The position numbers were made by a program, and so were the translations under genes. Of a stretch of DNA of 64,000 nt, positions 59,652 through 64,000 are shown in pieces (within the stretch, counting starts at the first letter, position 1; each line of letters starts with the position of its first letter). This DNA comes from Camellia lanceoleosa. Its lineage: Eukaryota; Streptophyta; Magnoliopsida; Ericales; Theaceae. The stretch lies in assembly GCA_025200525.1 (NCBI GenBank), contig CM045768.1, forward strand, positions 51,344,925 through 51,408,924, given 5' to 3'. A model generated the notes under the pieces. That model worked only from the letters and a program-made list of their open reading frames with translations, had not been told where the DNA came from and made no database searches.

Positions 59652-61094
59652 TTGAACACCTCCACCACCTTAGTATTCGAACAGATTGGTACACTTTTTA
59701 TGGCCGAATCAATTATTCCCTCTATTGATCGAGCACACGAAGAGTCATATGATGATGTTGTTCTTTCTCGAAAGAACCTCCATGCATTAATTAGCCACCT
59801 TTACCCACCCTTCTATATTCAGGTCATGGATGCCTTTGCAGATTATCAACCCTTGGACTTCGAACATATTGCCCTTAATCTTTCGATTCAAAAACTTACA
59901 AATATGGACATGGAAAGGTCTTCTTCTGACTCATCCTCAGACTACGAACAAACTACTCTCAATCCTTTGATTCAGAAAGTTGCAAATATGGACATGGGAA
60001 GTTTTCCTTCACAACCCTCTGCATAGGATAAGGCTGCAACTTCTTCTTCTTTTGGGGCTTTGGACTGGACAAACTGGTCCAAACCCAAGGTTTGTGAGTT
60101 AAGGGAACGAATCAACCATCACTTTGTTGAATTTACTGACCCTTTAGAATTCCCTTCCTATGCGCGAAGCTCAGTGGTCTATCCTTACGTGCCTATTGAC
60201 CACTGACGCAGTTTGGAGGAGAATCTGCTTATGGCATGGTATACATCTTCCATGCCTACAAAGACAGTGCATGTTGCCCGACGCACAGAAGAGGCACAAG
60301 GATACAATCTATCATTTTTAGCTCAGAAGGCAAAGATTTGCTCTTCTGACTGGCTCGATTATATTAATGCCCTTATTCCTTCTGCCCTTGCTCCACCTCC
60401 TGAGATAGAAGCATCCATACCTTCTCTTCCGCCAAATCCTTGCTGGATAGAGAAACTGAGGCTTGTTCTCTCCGCGGATCAGGTCTTTCCACCTTACAAA
60501 CCACCACCTTCCCCTACTCCGGCTAAGCGAAAACAAGCTCAACTTTTGCTCGCTGCTTTTTCCCACTTGCCCTTCAATGTTCTTGAGGACGAAGTCCCTC
60601 TTAAAAACTTTCGATGGGCTTGTGATATTCGAACTCGGGGTCATGTCTTCAATCCCCTCGCCCAAGCAGAGCTTCACATGTTTTTGGACCAACTTCCATT
60701 GCTTCTTCACTGGCATCGGACCTCTATAAACACCACACAATCTTTAGACCAACTTTCGTCCCTCCGAATTCATGCCCAATACGAAGCAGAAAACTTTATT
60801 GAAGAATTTGATGATTTCAAGAATAAAGATTCTGCATACTGAGATGATTTGGATATAGACGAATTGGAACAAGGATTGAGAGAAACAACTTTCGAAATAA
60901 AGGCTAAAGAGCTCTTTTATGAAGTGAGAGCACATCAACTCATGTAGCCACTGTTAGAAGAAATAGAGGACAGAATAAAGAAAGAACAGAAATTCATTGA
61001 TCATTGTTTGACTAAATTTCATGATCTTGTCATTTATTCTATTCCCTATTTTTATGAGCTTGAGTTTGTACCCAAAAATGGCCATTCGATGTAA
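59652..61094 (+). pseudogene. Unknown ORF, antisense to the right-hand LTR element, broken by stops only
   Basis: One frame of about 480 codons runs from 59652 to a TAA at 61092 with in-frame stops at 60024, 60204, 60840 and 60945 and no frameshift. It has two repeats of an IQK(L/V)(T/A)NMDM block, ERINHHFVEFTDPLEFPSYA, YTSSMPTKTVHVARRTEEA, a Pro-rich linker (PPYKPPPSPTPAKRK), then LRIHAQYEAENFIEEFDD, and a Glu/Lys-rich end likely to form a coiled coil. No family recognised. It lies between the polypurine tract of the LTR and the next plus-strand ORF, so it is antisense relative to the retroelement. Confidence 0.6.
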
Positions 61095-61519
61095 CTGTTT
61101 TTGCTTTAATACCACTAAGACTTCTCTTTATGGTTTGATCTTGTCTCCATTTGTCTTTAAAAGCAATTTCAGAGCTTTGAACTGAACAATCTTTTCCTTC
61201 GAACCTGGATTCAATCGTTTTAAATGAATATTAACAAAACGACCAAGAATTTCCAATTTATGGAATGCAGCAGATAGTTTTTGTTGTTTTTTCCATTTAG
61301 GATCCATGCTTCGAATTTAACAAACTTACTCTTCAAAACTTGTTTCAATCACAACCAACATATGGTCAATGATTTATTATGATCAATCAGTTTTAAATTG
61401 ATCTTTTTGTCTTGGACAACAGTCCATACTTTCAAAAATACGGAAGCTCCTTTTGAGGGCTGCACTGTTTTAGTTTGAAAAGACAACTTTTCTGAATAGA
61501 TATAAACCGACTATTGGTT
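61095..61519. other. Spacer between the two antisense ORFs
   Basis: No gene recognised. AT-rich with Phe/Cys chance frames on both strands. Confidence 0.4.
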
Positions 61520-62185
61520 TTGATGTTTCGAATGCCAATTTCCATTCCTAAGGGATTTCTAGTTTTACTTTAAAGAACATCACTTTCAATGAGAAACCTA
61601 AAACAGGTCTTTAATCCCTCTGAAGTAAACAAATACTTGAGCATTCTTGCATCCATTGGGTACGGAATGTGCTTCGAAGCCGGCTTCTTAGTTTCGAAGC
61701 CGTTGTTATTGGACTTTTAGCGTCAAAATCTGGTGTGTTATGTTTTGAACACTAATTTCCATCCTCCCAGAGTCTCAAATTTCACTTCGAAGGACATTAC
61801 TTTCACTAAGAAACCTAAGATAGGTCTTTTAATCCCCTTCGAAGTAAATCAAATACTTGAGTATTCTTATTTTTTAAGTACGAAAATGTGCTTCGAAGCC
61901 GGCTTCTTAGTTTTGAAGCCGTTGTTATTGGACTTCTAGCGTCAAAATCTGGTGTGTTATGTTTTGAACACCAATTCCCATCCTCACAGAGTCTCAAGTT
62001 TCATTTCGAAGGACATTACTTTCACTAAGAAACCTAAGATAGGTCTTTTAATCCCCTTCGAAGTAAATCAAATACTTGAGTATTCTTACTTTTTAAGTAT
62101 AGAAATGTGCTTCGAAACCGACTTCTTTGTTTCGAAGTCGTTGTTTTTTGGTTTTTGGCGCCAAAATCTGGTTTCGAAGCCAAAT
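61520..62185. repeat. Tandem repeat of about 219 bp, three copies, rich in CTTCGAAG
   Basis: The phrase GACATTACTTTCACTAAGAA recurs at about 61792 and 62011, with a diverged form (AACATCACTTTCAATGAGAA) near 61576. Each copy holds GTGCTTCGAAGCCGGCTTCTTAG (part of it the 12-bp palindrome GAAGCCGGCTTC), then GAAGCCGTTGTTATTGG, (T/C)TAGCGTCAAAATCTGGTGTG and TTTTGAACAC. Copy three has lost the second part of that palindrome. Frames here (61733-61939, 61952-62203) are repeat products. Confidence 0.85.
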
Positions 62186-62455
62186 ATTTTACTTCGAAGC
62201 TAGCCTCAGCATCTGGGCTGTGTTTTTCCCTCCAAATACTATCAATATTTGAATGAAACTCTTCATATTCGTACTTTTAGTGCTTAACGAACCAAGCATT
62301 TATATATCCCCCAAACACAAAGGCTTTTGAGACCCTTTTATTTCATATTCTGAAATCATTTGCTCGCTCAACACACAAACCCTTTTACCTCTGCCGATCT
62401 TCCACTTCTCTCTACTTCCTTTCTCAGCTTCACCTTCTGGAAACGCGTACTATCA

Positions 62456-64000
62456 ATGGCTTCTTCTTCGGTGTTAGTCGTAGAGCGTGCGAGCCCATCT
62501 GTAACCCTGAAGAGGATCATTGATGCAGAATGTGAGAAGTACAAAGCTGGGGAGAAAAGCGCTATCGATGGATGAATCTTCGTCCCTCGTCGCCATGTGC
62601 AGCAAGACTACGTGCTTGGGCCCATATTCAAGGAGATCCTTACTGAGCTCCCAGCCTTATATTCTCGTTTGGAAAACCAATGTCTTCTTTACGAAGGTGG
62701 TCTTGACTGGAGGAACTGGAGGATAAACCGCCCCCACCGATGCTGGCCCACGGTGAGACCGGAGTAGCAAGAATGGTATGACCGGGTCGTCCCTGCTAGA
62801 ACTCTGGACCTTCAAGAGCTCTGCCTTCTCGATGCTCTCCGACTATCCAGGGTAACTATCTCAGAGGACCCTTTCCTAATTCCTGCTACCTTGTGTTTTT
62901 GGAATCCTATCTTTAATTTCTTTCAATTTAGATGTGGGATGGTGGCCCCTACTGTTCTTGACATTTGCCATCTACTAGGATTATCCCCAATTAGTACCCC
63001 CTTTGGACCAGATTTCCCTGACGTAGCAGTCCCTTTCTCCCTCCCCTTTCTTAACTCATCTTATACTGATTTTGCTAAGGCTGAGAATAAAAGACAGGGC
63101 TTTGTGACTGATAGGGAATTCTTTTCTTTCTTATTGTATTGGCTTTGCAAATTCCTCTTCTGTACCTCCTCTCAGAGAATCATGCCTGAATTTGCCCTTC
63201 TTGCCAAAGCCTTCGTTTTACAGAAAAGGGTGGCCTTAGCCCCATATGTTCTAGGCCATGTATATAGAGTCTGTTCCCTCTTCTGTGAGAAACCCTTAGA
63301 TGCTAACCAATGGGGGCCATTCTGGATCCTTCAGCTTTGGCTTTTTGCCTATTTCACCGAGTTACAATCGAAATGCCTTAAATTTTCTGAACCAAACCCT
63401 TCTACTCATGGCATAAGGCTAGCCAATGCTTCACTTTATCCCTCCACTTTTGCTTTTTACTTCTCTTTCTTCCACCAACTTCTAGCTTCCCTTCCTACTT
63501 TCCGTTTCCGTCCCTTCGAACCCACCATTGGTCCGTCTTGGTTGAGGAATTTCCTAAGTGACAGGTCCTACGCCTCACCTGCTCACAAAGATATATGGGC
63601 TTCAATTCTGATCCCTAGAGAGTTATTTATTGGGACCTTGAACCCCAAAGCCTACAAATGCAAAGTTGAGCCGTATTGTCCTGCTCAATCTGCTAGACAA
63701 TTTGGTTTCACACAAGGGGTCCCAATACCTCTCTGCAGCAATACCAATCCGAGTCTCACTAAGAGGGATCTGAAAGTTCGGAGGTCCAGGCTAGAAGAGG
63801 CAACTTCTAAATTTATAGATGACTTGGTCAATTTCGAGTATACCCCTTTCCTTCCTCAGGAGACCTTGTTGAAGAGGTACCAGAACTGGTGGGTGACTAA
63901 CATGGAAGTATACTTAGCCATTTCTCCTCAGAACCTACTAATGGTATTGGATCTGCCCAAGCCCAAAGGAGCTGGAACTGTTACTTCTTCCACTGTTTCA
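62456..64000 (+). pseudogene. Plant mobile domain protein, partial at window end, two stops
   Basis: From ATG 62456 (MASSSVLVVERASPSVTLKR) one frame runs 515 codons to the window end with only two stops: TGA at 62573 and TAG at 62765. Between and after them the reading continues without any frameshift (FVPRRHVQQDYVLGPIF, NWRINRPHRCWPT, then QEWYDRVV and LQELCLLDALRL). The block MVAPTVLDICHLLGLSPIST with the Phe-x-Pro-x-Phe end is the plant mobile domain. Later parts (LLYWLCKFLFC, LAPYVLGHVYR, GPFWILQLWLFAYF) are typical of the long transposon-linked PMD proteins. The long part after 62768 alone is over 400 codons. It lies downstream of the 219-bp repeats and in the same strand as the unknown ORF, so the two were probably carried together. 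Confidence 0.8.

Noticed and set aside
60318..60740. 140-codon minus-strand frame
   Set aside because: Antisense shadow of the conserved plus-strand frame 59652-61094; composition and context favour the plus strand.

Overview
The window is nuclear DNA of a flowering plant, most likely a eudicot. It is AT-rich, has GT-AG spliced genes with plant proteins, plant SINE, LINE, MITE, MULE, copia and gypsy debris, and an endogenous caulimovirid. The species cannot be read from the sequence. Only three intact cellular genes are well supported: a GIL1/IRKI-type (DUF641) gene (12085-13714, +), PCNA (34686-36717, +, four exons) and an ENO3-type cytosolic enolase (37920-46392, -, thirteen exons). PCNA and the enolase are convergent. 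For all three, every exon junction was worked out by frame and splice site.

Layout. 1-5.6 kb: an LTR end abutting a decayed Ty3/gypsy chromovirus pol with its 3' LTR, then a copia-like LTR. 5.6-11.9 kb: MITEs, a near-perfect foldback element, and a 1.9 kb Mutator-like element with long inverted ends and an exact 9-bp target duplication. 11.2-13.7 kb: nested MITEs abutting the GIL1-like gene. 15.8-27.7 kb: two decayed pararetrovirus copies head-to-head, forming arms of about 5.7 kb around a spacer of about 0.43 kb. 28-31.8 kb: more MITEs, one swollen by a T-rich minisatellite. 32.3-34.4 kb: a 5'-truncated LINE ending just upstream of the PCNA promoter, which carries TCP site II and E2F-type motifs. 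46.8-49.2 kb: remnant of a MULE. 50.9-53.4 kb: a short gag-only LTR retrotransposon with a 5-bp target duplication. 54.7-58.8 kb: a plant-mobile-domain pseudogene converging on an OTU-protease pseudogene, next to a MULE-like end. 58.8-64.0 kb: an LTR and polypurine tract on the minus strand, followed by two long plus-strand reading frames (one unknown, one plant mobile domain). They look like antisense ORFs carried by a retrotransposon that continues past the window.

The most notable structures are the pararetrovirus inverted repeat (a natural hairpin-RNA candidate), the antisense ORFs of the right-hand element, and the enolase gene, which has two likely GC-AG introns and a Glu/Asp swap at a catalytic loop. 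The viral and transposon genes are nearly all broken by stops; the three cellular genes are not.
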